This document shows, one piece after another, positions 1 through 12,000 of a DNA stretch of 49,197 nucleotides (position 1 is its first letter; each line of letters opens with the position of its first letter). Source of the DNA: JBCBWG01 sp964579305. Its GTDB lineage: Bacteria > Pseudomonadota > Alphaproteobacteria > Rhizobiales > Hyphomicrobiaceae. The DNA is taken from positions 1 through 49,197 of the forward strand of contig CAZOGY010000010.1 in assembly GCA_964579305.1 (NCBI GenBank). The letters run 5' to 3'. The notes under the pieces were generated by a model that was not told the DNA's origin, did not search any database, and saw nothing but the letters and a program-made list of their open reading frames with translations. The position numbers and the translations under genes were made by a program.

Positions 1-20
1 CGCATTTCATGCGACACGCT

Positions 21-3000
21 TTAGCGCCGGTTTCCGACCGCTGTGGTGAGTTGTCTGGTAAAAAGCGGCGGATGGACAGTTTGCTCGGCGCGGATCTCTT
101 GGACCGCCGCGGTTGTCAGATCAATCCGCACAACTTTTACCGTCACACTACCATCAAGGTGCGTGGCGAGCACCTTCATGCGCATTTCTTTTTGCTCTAC
201 CGGGTATTCGGCAAGTAACAGACGATAATCGGCTTGACGCACCCACTGTGGAAGCGGTTGTCCATCGTCCTTCAGGAAGACTACGGATTTGATCCGCTTG
301 GCAGCGTCGCTGTTGTCGGTTTGGCGCGCCTCAACGTAGATCACGTAGTCGTGCTTCAAGGTTTCAACGATCAATAGATCGCGTAGACCCTCACCAAGGT
401 TGGTATCGACGTCGCCCATTTGAATTTGGAGCGAAAAGCCTTGGAATTGGACCGCGTCAAAGCTCGAGAAGCTATTTTCAAAGGTCTCTTGAGCGTTTTC
501 AAAAAGGCGTCTGATGTCAGCGACCGTATCGAGAATGATCAAATCAGCCCCAAATCGATCCGGCGCGGCAATATTCGCCGCAGGATCGCTCGGCGTCTCC
601 AGTGTCGGTGCCGGCGATTGCGCGTTGACACCATTGCCATCGCCCTCGGCCACGATCTTTGGAGTGGCCGTCACCTCGATCGTGACGATCGCATGCTCAG
701 TGTTTCCGTGGGCATCGAGAACGGTGTAGGTGAACGCGTCATTGCCGGAAAAGCCCGCGTTCGGCGTGTATGTCACGGCCCCACCGGCGTTGATTTGAAC
801 GCTGCCGTTGGCTGGTTGGCTAACGCGCGCAATCGAAACGGGCCCCTCAAATGTGTCATTGGCGATGACGCGCATGCTAACCGCACGGTCTTCAACGGTC
901 TGCGCAAAGTCATCGGACGTGTCGGCAACCGGCGTCACCGCAACGCGCACCGTGGCTGTCTCTGATCTCCCGAATGCGTCAGTGGCCGTATAGGTAAAGC
1001 TGTCGGCGCCATGAAAGTCGGCCTGCGGCGTATAGGACACCGTCCCATCCGCGTTCACGACCGCTGAGCCGTTCGACGGCTGCGACACCGCGGTGACCCT
1101 CGCCATCGTTGCAAAGCGGTCATTCGCGAGCGGGGCGATCTTGACCTTGCCATCTTCAGCAACGCTCGCGCGATCATCTGCAGCGTCCGGTGCCGGGCGA
1201 ACCGTTCCGGTTACCGTGCTTGCCGTCGTCGCAGATCCATCCGTCACTTCGTATGTGAACGTGATCGGCCCGTGATAGTCCGCGGCCGGCTCAAACGTGA
1301 TCGTCCCGTTCGCGTTGACCCGCACTTGGCCCGTACCATCCCGCAGCGCGATTGTTGAGCCGATCACCACCGTTTGCCCGTCGATTGATTTCAGCGACAG
1401 CTTATCGGTTTCCGGATCGGTATCATTGGCCAGCAGGTTGAGCGTGACGTCCGTGTCTTCCTGCGTTTCGAACACGTCGGCGCCAAGCGTCGGTGCGTCG
1501 TTTGCACCAATGATCGCGATCGTCAGTTGCGCGGTTGCCTTTGATCCGTCGGTGTCGGTGATCTCATAACGGAAGCTGTCATTCAACGACGTCTCACCCG
1601 CGGCCAGGGCATTCACCGCAGGATTGGCATTGTCCAGGTCGTAGCGATAACTGCCATCCGCGTTCAGCGTCAGCGTCCCGTACATGCCGCGTAACGGCGC
1701 GCCGACGCTCCCGGCATTTGGTTGGTTTGCGCCCGCGCCAACGCCGATGACAACCGGGTTTGCAAATCCGTCTGCGCCCTGCGTGTCAGCGGCACCGTCG
1801 GTTGCGTTCGTATCGCCAGCCGCGTCGACACCATTGGTCACGTTGCCGGAAGCAAAGCCGTTGGCGCCCAAGGCGTCTTCGGTGACCGTATCGCTGTCGT
1901 TTGCCGTAATCGGCGCATCATCGCGGATGTCGATCCGCAAAACCGCATTGCTTTGATCGCCAAGGTCGGACGTGACGCGCAGTGCGATGCTATCGTTGAC
2001 CGCGCCCGCACTGTGATCGGCGGGTGTCTGAAGCGTATAGGTATAGCTGACCATCCCGGTATCGACAGAATAGCCCGTGACTGTCAGCACGCCGAAGGTC
2101 ATATCGATATCGACCGGCACGGAGTTGGCGTCGAGGAGCTGCGCCTGGCTGAGGCTTCTGCCGCCGATTTCCAAACTGCGGACACCATGGTCCGAGGCAA
2201 GAACGAATGAGCCGCTGATCGCCTCGCCAGTGCCAAGTGGGTTGGACCCGGACGCAAGGTCCGCCTCCAAGACCGACCCGTCCGTGTTTGCCACAGCGCC
2301 ATCACCCAGACCGACGATCGCCGGCGTGCCACGGATGACGATATCGATTGTGGCGGTCGCCGCATCGCCGTCACCATCAACGACGCGGTAGGTGAAACGG
2401 TCGGTCAGCGTTGCAGGCGGTGTCAGGCCCGCGACGGTCGGATCGGCATAGTTTGGCGTGTAGCGATAGGCACCATCGTCTGCGATGGTCAGCGTGCCGT
2501 AAGCGCCGGTGACAACCGCGCTCCCGAGGAATGATCCCGGCGTACCGCTCCCCGCCGCAACCGCCGTGATCAATGGCGATGCGCCGTCCGCACCAGTGGC
2601 GTCAGCAGAACCATCGAGCGTGTTGGGATCACCGCCGGCGTCCACGCCGGTGAAGACGTTGCCGGAAGCAACGCTTGATGGATTGCCCGCCGTGTTGACC
2701 GCCTCGTCGCGATCGTCCTCAAGCACTGGCGCATCATCGATAATCGCAATGATCAGTTGACCCGTCGCGCTTTGTCCATCGCCGTCGCTATATGACAGGG
2801 CGAACGTCTCCACGCCGCCGCCTGATGAGTGGTCGTCCGGTGCCGTCAGCGTGTAAGTGTAGGACACATCGCCGGTGATCGGATCGAACCCGTCGATGAC
2901 CAAATCGCCAAGTCGTCCCGATGTCACCGTGATCGGCGCAGCATCCACGTTTGCCAAAACCGCGGCGGAAAGCGTTTGTCCCCCGACATTCAGGGCCGTC

Positions 3001-6000
3001 AGGCCGTCAGCCATCGCAAGCGTGAAACTGCCTGATGTGACACGGCTGTTGCCGGGGGCAGAACCCGTCGCAAGTCCGGCTTCGGCAACCTCACCATCAC
3101 CGCCCGATGGCCGGTCGTCCAAGTTGGTGATCGCCAGTGGATCGTCGACCGGCGTGACCGTTCCGCGAACCGTCGCTGTGGTGGTCGAAATACCATCTGA
3201 GACCGTGTAGTCGAACGTCGCGGGACCGTTGAAGTTTTCAGCCGGTCGGAACGTCAACGTGCCATCGGCATTCAAGGTCGCGGACCCGTCTCCGCTTCCC
3301 AAAATGATGGTCTGGCCAGCGGAAATCGGTTGTCCGTCAACCGCCGTGACCGAGAGGGCCTGCCCATCCGCATCGGTGTCGTTGGCAAGCACCGAGATCG
3401 CAACTTCAGCGTCTTCGTCGGTGATGAAGGTATCGTCGCGCGCGATCGGATCATCCTGCACGGGGGTGATCACAAGTGTGACCGTTGCCGTCTCTCGGTT
3501 TCCATGCGCATCACGGGCCGTGTACGTGAAGCGATCTGAGCCATGGAAGTTCGGCGAGGGCACATAGCGAACGGTCCCGTCCGGATTGAGCGTGACGGAG
3601 CCGTGCGCGCCTTGCGTGACGCTTTCAACCGACGCGGGCCCCGCGAACGTATCGTTGCCCAGGACATCGATATTGACCGGCGTATCTTCGTTGGTTGTTG
3701 CATGATCATCGACGGTGTCGTCGACCGCAGTGACCGTCACTTGGACCGACGCAACCTCGGTATTTCCGAACGGATCTTGCAGCGTATAGGAGAAGGCTTC
3801 CGTGCCGTGGAAGTCGGCTGCAGGCGTATAGCTCAGCGTGCCATCGCCGTTGATCGAGACCGTGCCTTTGCCCGGTTGGGTAACGGCCGAAACCGTGACA
3901 GGACCTTCGAAATTGTCGTTCGCCTGAACATCGATGACGGTAGCCGCATCCTCCGTGGTTGCAGCGGTGTCTGGCACAGTATCGGAGATCGCGTTGACCG
4001 TCACCGTCACCTGCGCGGTCTCGGTCTGGCCGGTCACGTCAGTGGCCGTATAGCGAAACGTCTCCGTCCCGTGAAAATCGGCAGCCGGCGTGTAGGTGAC
4101 GGTCCCGTTTGCGTTGACGACAACGCGGCCCGTTGCCGGTTGCGTGACATCGGTAACAACGGCCGCACCGCTGAAGCGGTCGTTGGCGAGGACGGAGATA
4201 TCAATTGGCGTGTCTTCGTTCGTCGTTGCCGCATCATCGACCGTGTCGGCAACGGCGCGCACAGTAACCGTCACTTGCGCGGTCTCGCTATTTCCGTGGG
4301 CATCGGTCACAGCATAGGTGAACGTTTCCGATCCATGAAAATCTGGCGCGGGGACATACCGCACTGAGCCATCGCCGTTCAGCGAAACGGAGCCCAGCCT
4401 TGGCTGTGTGACGGACGCGACGGATGCGGGACCTTCAAATTGGTCGTTGGCAAAGACGTCGATGTCGATCGCGGTGTCTTCGTCTGTCGCTGTGGTATCG
4501 TCCACAACATCGACGACGGGTTCGACCGTCACCGTCACGCTGGCTTGTTCGAGGTTCCCGAATGCATCCGCCACATCGTAAGTGAAGGTGTCCACGCCGT
4601 GGAAGTCTGCCGCGGGCGTATACTTTAAGGTGCCATCGGGATTCTGGTTCACGCTGCCATTGGCGGGCTGCGAGAAAGAGACAACGGTTGCCGCGCCCGC
4701 AAACGCATCGTTGGCAAGCACGTCGATATCCACCGCCGTATCTTCCGCCGTTGTCCGCGCATCCGGTGCCGCGTCTGTGGTGTTGTTGACCGTAACAGTC
4801 ACGAGCGCGCGCTCGATGTTGCCGTGCGCATCCCGCACGGAATACTCAAACGTATCCGTGCCCTGGAAATCAGCAGCAGGGGTGAAGGTCACCGTGCCGT
4901 CGGCGTTCGCAACAACCACCCCATGGGCACCTTGCGTCACGCCGGCAAGCGACACTGGGCCCTCAAACGTATCGTTACTCTGAACCGCAATCGTGACCGG
5001 TGTGTCTTCGTTCGTCGTCGCTGCGTCTGCCACGATGTCTCTGACGGGCGCGACAGTCAGTGTGACCTGCGCCTCGTGCAGACCGCCGGCCCCATCAGAG
5101 ATGCGGTATGTGAAACTGTCGGTCCCATGGAAGTCGGCGACCGGCGTATAAACAAACGTGCCGTCCGCGTTGAGGACCACAGTTCCTTTCGATGGCCCAG
5201 CGACCGGTGATAGCCCGTTGCCCGCAACACCGTCGCCGTCAGCAACCACAAGGTTGGCGCTGTCGATATCGCTATCGTTCAGCAGGACGTTGCCGGTGAT
5301 TTGAGCGTCCTCTTGGCCAGCAAACGTGTCAGGGTTTGCAACCGGCGCATCGTTTTGCGGGGTGATCGTTATCCGGATCTCGCCCTGGTCTTGGGCGCCT
5401 GCCAAGTCCGACACGGTGTATTTCACCGGATCAACGGCACCATCGTAATCCGGCGACGGCGTGAACGTCAGGCCCGCGAACTGAGCTGGCGTCAGCGCCA
5501 TGCCTAAAGACACCGGCGTGCCGTCGGCCAGTGCAACCTGGCCTTGCGAGGCCGCCGGCACCTGGTCAACACGAATGGACAAAGTCGCATCGATATTGTC
5601 GACATCGCTCGGCAGCGTAGGGTTCAAAGCCGCGCGGGTATCTTCCAAAACTGAGACCGTATCGACGGCCGCGATCGGCGGATCGTTCATGGGCGTGACT
5701 GTGATCGTGACTTGCTGGGTTTCGGAATTCCCGTGCTGGTCCGTGACGCGATAGGTGAAAGTATCGGAGCCGTTGAAGTTCGCGTTCGGCGCATAGGCAA
5801 ACGTACCATCACCGTTCAGGCTAACCGCACCATCCTGCGTTCCGGTGACAACTGCATAGCTGGCCGGTCCGGCAAATCCGTCGTTTGCAGCCACGTCACC
5901 GAAAAGGGTGACATCCTCCGCCGTCGTAAATGCGTCGTCGTTGGCATCATCGACGTCGGAGACCGAGACGGGCACGCTCACCGTAACCGTGCCGCCGTTG

Positions 6001-9000
6001 CCGTCTGAAACCAAAACGGTGAACCCGTCCGTTCCAAAGAAATCCGGAGCGGGGGTATAGGTAAATGTCCCATCAGGATTGACGACAACCGAACCGTTCG
6101 CCGGTGCGGTTTCAAGCGTTGCAGTCAGCGTATCGCCATCGACGTCCGCCATCAAAATGCTGCCGTCGGCGGGCGTGTCTTCCCGCGTCGTCAGCGCTGC
6201 CGTGGAAGCGGTTGGCGCATCGTTGACCGGCGTCACCACAATGGTGACGGTTTGGATTTCGAAGCCGCCAAATGCATCTGTCACGACGTATTCGAAGGTG
6301 TCGGTGCCGTGAAAGTCAGCGTTGGGCGTGTACGTGAAAAAGCCACCCGACTGAATGCGCGCGCTGCCGTTCGTTGGCTGCGTTTGAATGGCATACGTTG
6401 CCGGTCCCGCGTGCGTGTCATTTGCGGCGGCTTGGCCTGTAACTGGTGTGTCTTCGGCCGTAGTCGTATTGTCGTCGAAGGCATCATCGCCCGCAGACAC
6501 AACGACCGTCACCGTGACCGTGATTGCAGCGCCGTTGGCATCGCTGACGCGGACATCAAAGCTGTCAGTGCCGTTGAAATCTGGTGCCGGCGTATATGTG
6601 TACGTGCCGTCAGAATTGACGATGGCGGTGCCGTTTGCAGGGCCTGATTGAAGCGCTGCGCTGACGGCATCGCCGTCAATATCCGACATGGCGATCGCGC
6701 CGGAAACGGCATCGTCTTCTTGCGTCGATGTCAGAACATTTGACGCGGATGGCGCATCGTTCGTCCCCGTGATCGCAATCGACAAAAGCGCTTGCGTGAG
6801 ATCTCCGTCACCGTCCCGCAGCGCGTAGGTGAAAACATCGGTAACCACTTCGCCCAACGCCAGCGCATCAACGACATTGCTTCCGGTCGCGAGGGCGTAG
6901 GCATAAGTCCCGTCTGCCTGAAGCGTGAGCGATCCGTACGTGCCGGCAACCGTAGAGCCAATGCCGCCGGCGCTCGCAGCATCGCCGTTACCGGCAACGA
7001 CGCCCACGACCGGTGCCAGCCTGGCGTCCGCGCCGACTTGATCGTTGGCGGTGACATCGCCAGACGTTGCCGGTGCCGTGTCCTCAATGACCGATCCGTT
7101 GTCATCCTGAGCCACGGGCGCATCATCGACGATTTCGAATGCAAGCCGACCCGTCCCGCGGTCGCCGAATACGTTCGCGACGGCGATATCGATATAATCG
7201 CTCACAGCACCACCGCTGTGGTCGGCGGCGCTATCAAGCGTAAAGTGATAATCGATTGTACCCGTCGCGGCATCAAAGCCGGTCAGGGATAATGTCCCAT
7301 ACGTCATTGCGATCGTGGCCGGCGACGTCGCAGACAAATTGGCAAGGTCCGCGGCCGATAGCGTGACCGCGCCGACTTCAAGGGCCCCGACGCCGTTAGG
7401 CGCCACGACCTGGAACGAACCGTTGTGGCTTTCGCCGGCGCCTGCCGCGTTCGAGCCACCCGCCAAATCGCCTTCCAACAGCGCGGCATCCGTGCCTGCG
7501 ATCGCGCCATCGCCAAGACCGATGACCGCTGGCGTTCCAACAATCCTGATGTTGAGTTGCGCCGTTGCGGTCTGCCCGTCACCATCGGTGATTTCGTAGG
7601 TGAACGTGTCGGTCAGCGATGTGGTCGGCGTGAGCGCTGCAACCGCACCGTTAGCGTAGTCCGGTGTGTACCGGTAGGCGCCGTCAGCGCTCAAGACCAG
7701 CGTGCCGTAGGCGCCGGCAAGCGGTTGGCCAAGGCTTGCAGAGGAGCCAGCGGCCGCACCGGTGCCGGCAACCACACCGGTTAGCGCTGTTGCGGCACCA
7801 TCGGCACCGAGACTGTCGGCCACGCCGTCTGTCGTGTTTGGGTCTTGGCCGGGTTCGACCCCTGTGAAGACGTTTCCAAAGGCGACACTGGACGGATTGC
7901 CCGCCGCGTTTATGGCCTCATCCGTGTCGGTGTTGGCAACCGGTGCATCATCGACCACAAGGATGCCGAGCGTCGCAAAAGCGGTGTCGCCGTCCCGATC
8001 GGCAAGCTGCAGGTCGATCGAATCAATAACCGGCCCCGCACTATGATCGACCGCCCCAGCAAGCGTATAAGAATAGCGAACCTCTCCTGACGCGGCATCG
8101 TAACCGCCGATCGTCAGCAGGCCGCGATCCGTCGTAATGTCGATGGGCGACGTCGCGCTCAGCCCAAGCGCCGAAGCGGTAATGGCCTGTCCCTCAACGA
8201 CGAGCACGCTCAAGCCGTCGCCAGGCGCAATCGTGAATGCGGCATTGACGGTTTCGCCACGCCCGGGGGAATTTGTCCCGGTCGGCAGATCGCTTTCGAG
8301 AACTTGCGCGTCTGTTCCGGCTACCGGACCATCGTTGACACCAACAATCGTCAAGACGTCATCGATACCGCTCACCGTGATTGTGACTGTTGCAGTATCA
8401 GTCCCACCGTTCCCATCGGATATTGCGTAGGTAAACGTGTCCGCAGCAGTTTCCCCATCTGCGAGGTATTCGAAGGCGCCATTCGGATCGTAGGAAAACG
8501 TCCCGTCCGCTAACAGCGTGACAACCGCGCCCGAGGCCAATGTTGTCGCCCGCCCAACCAAAGCCGGATTGCCATTAATCGCGACAACGCTCACCGCGTC
8601 GCCATCGACATCGCTATCGTTGCCGAGCACTTGAGCGGTCAAAACCGAATCCTCATCGGTCGTCGCCGCATCGTCTATTGCCGTTGGCGGATCCTGAACT
8701 GGCGTGACATTGACCGTCACCGTGCCGACATCGGAATACAAGACGCCGTCTGTTACGGAAAATGTGAATTCGGCATAGTCATTCCCAAACTCATTGGCGT
8801 CGGGCCGAAACACCAGGCGCGATGCCGCAAGATCGCTCGGCAAAATCTGCTGACCGGCGGTCACCGGCCGGCCCTGCAACAAAAGCGTTCCGTCGGAGGG
8901 AAGTGTTTCTATGCGAATACCAGCGATGATATCGCCAGGATCGACATCATCGAACGCAAAGTCGCTGGCCTGGAAAACATATTCCTGGTCCTCTTGCGTC

Positions 9001-12000
9001 GTGACGGTCTGGTCCTGGGTGGTGGGGGCGTCATTTGCCGCCCTGATCGTGATCAAAACCGTCGTTGTTGCGAAACCGCCGTTACCATCCGAAATCGTGT
9101 AGGTGATCTCGTCCGTGCCAGAGGCGTTGAGCGGCGGCACATAGTTCAATGTGCCATCGGCATTGATCGACACGGTGCCGGCGTCAGCGCGCGCTGAAAC
9201 CACTGACAGTGTGTCGTTATCGGCATCGGTATCGTTGGCCAGAACATCGATCGAGGGCAGCGCCACATCTTCGGTCGTCGTTCGCGAATCGACCCGTGCA
9301 ACAGGCGGATCTTGCACGTTTGTGACTTCAACGGTGACGGTGGCTGTGTCGGTCCGGTTATCAGCGTCCGTGACCGTATATGTGAACGTATCGACGCCGA
9401 TGAAATCAACATCCGGCGTATAGGTGATGGTTTGGTCGGCGTTGACGACGATTTGTCCGTTCGCTGGCGCACCCGTGGCCGAGATCACAAAGGCGCCGCG
9501 TGTTGGCAGGTCGTCATTATCATAGACGTTGACGCGGACTGGCGTTTCCTCGCTGGTCACCGCCGCATCATCGGCCAGGTCAAGTGGGCCTTCGACGGCC
9601 GGCGAAACTTCGATCGCGACCGTGGCGGTTGTTGATCCGCCGTGATCGTCGCTGACACGATAAACAAATTGATCAGTGCCGACGAAACCGGTATCCGGCA
9701 CATAAACAAAACTACCATCGGTATTGAGCGTGACCGTACCATTATTGGGCGGCGCGACGGGCGTGACAATAACGGAAAGCGTATCGGTGCCTGGATTAAT
9801 CGAATTATCGGGGTCGCGATCATTAGCCAGCAGACCTTGTGCGGCACCAACGACAATGTTCTGATCGCGAATGCCGGCATAGCTGTCATTTTCCGCAATC
9901 GGCGGGTCATTCACCGGATTGACGGTCACATTGAAACGCGACGTTGTTTGGCCCGTGTCGGTGACACCACCGCCGACGTCTTGATAGTCCACATCGACGT
10001 CAATCGAAAACGTGCCGAACACGTTGGCTGGCGCCCTGTACGTCAGGTTCGACCGGTTCCACGCGGTCACGTCGATCGTTTGCTGGCCGGCACGCGCCGT
10101 GAAGGCGTTGACGCCATCGCTGACTGTATGACCAACCGGGATGCCGCTCAGGCTGACGGAGGTCACCGATTCTGATCCGTCGGTGTCGACAAACACAGGA
10201 TCTATCGCCGCGGAGATCGCAATCTCGGTGTCTTCGTCCCCGCTTGCCGCATCAACCGTGAAGCTGATCGGATCGAGGACCGCCTCGACCCGAACGATCG
10301 TTGTCTCGCCTTCCGGGCCGAGCGTCAGGAGCAGATCGACTTGGTCAGTGCCCGAATAGTGCTGCGGCGGGATATACGCCAAACCGCTTGCGGCCTCTGC
10401 AAGCGTCAGTTCCCAGCTCTGCGTATCTGGATTATAAAAACCCTTATCGAACGTCCCTCCGGTCGGGTAACCCGCGATCGCAAATTTTTGAGGACCAAAC
10501 CATTCAATTTGGCCCGACGCAAAGTAATCAAAGTGCGTCGCGTCGCCAGAGTTGCTTTGAACCGTAAGCGTCAGCGTCTGGCTGCCATCGGGGTTGTCGA
10601 TCAGGTTGAAGCTCGCGTTGGCGATGAACCTGTCGTTGAAATCGTTGACCGTATCGTGATTGCTGATCGTGTCAGGATCAGCGAACATGACATTGCCAAA
10701 GTCCACAGCGTCCCAGGACACGAAATCGACAATGTTGGAAACGCGGACATTGAACAAGCTGCCTGACGTCGTTCCACTCGCAAGGTCGATGATTGCGAAA
10801 CCTGCGCCCATGTTTTCGTTCGTATTGTTAGGACGGGTGCCGTTCATCGACAAGTTGAAGACACCTGTCGTTGCGCCCTCTGGAATATTAAACGTCAGCG
10901 TTGATGTCGGGTTGCTCGGGTCGCTGTTGAAGAACTGATAATCGGCGCTGGAGCCCAAATTGTCCGCCGGCGATCCAACATCTTTGCGGTCGAAAAACTC
11001 GACCGTATAAAGTGAGTTGAAGTTGCTCGCAAAGCCGCTTTCGCGCGTAAGCACAAGTTGGCCGGATGCGTTGATGTAGATTTGCGGGTTCGCGTTCACA
11101 CCGGCGTTATCGGTGATATCGCCAACAACACGCGCACCACTGGATTGGACCCGCCCGATTGTGCTGTTTGAGACATCATAATCTTCGAACGCATACGTGA
11201 TCGTGCGCGCATCCGTTTCACCGCGCTCTGCGAAGACGACGCCATTCGCCGTGAGTGTGGCCAGATCAACGGTGATCCGACTTAACCCCTTGTATTCGAT
11301 GTTGAAATCGTTTCCTGCCGCCGCGTCGGACACGTTGATTGTCAGAAAGTCGGAGTCAGCTGGAATGTCAATCACCACAGGTGCCGTATCATTCAATTCG
11401 CGAACAGCAGAGGCGGTTTGTATGAAATCGGCACTCGATGTTTCAGCGGTCAGGAATTCAACCTGATAAGCCGTTTGAAGCTGGTGGTTTTCGGTTATGA
11501 GGAGGTGCCCGTCGACGATCGAGAAGGTCGGATCGCTGACACCGGAAAAATCACCGGTGATCGTTCCGCCGCCGGTCCCAATCGACTGCCCCAATTGCGC
11601 GTTGGTCCATGAGAACTGGTCAGAGCCATTCGGCCCCTGGTCAATAATATGGGCCAAGGTGCCAGACGACGTTCCACTTTTCAGGTCGATACTGACCGAG
11701 AGCGTCTGGTAATCGTCATTCAGCGTGTCGTTTGCGCCTGTGTCGACGTCGCGCGTGGAATACCCAGTAACGCGGATGCCAGTGGTCCCAGCAGGCACCT
11801 CGAACGTGGTCGCCGTCGCGCCGGCGTTGCTCGGTCTGTAGCCAACGGCGGACCCCACGATGTCACGCAGTGAACCACCGCTCGTCAATGCCGGAGATAA
11901 AACAAGTCCGAGGTCAATCGGGTTGTCCTCCTGACCGACAACAAGTGGTGAGACAGAATAGTTATCCGGCTCGGTTTTTGTGGCCAAGGTGATATAGGAA

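Noticed and set aside
3543..4367. 274-aa plus-strand ORF inside the giant gene, and many similar ones
   Set aside because: It is antisense to a clearly coding repeat array; Arg-rich composition and repetition are by-products of the GC-rich modules on the other strand.
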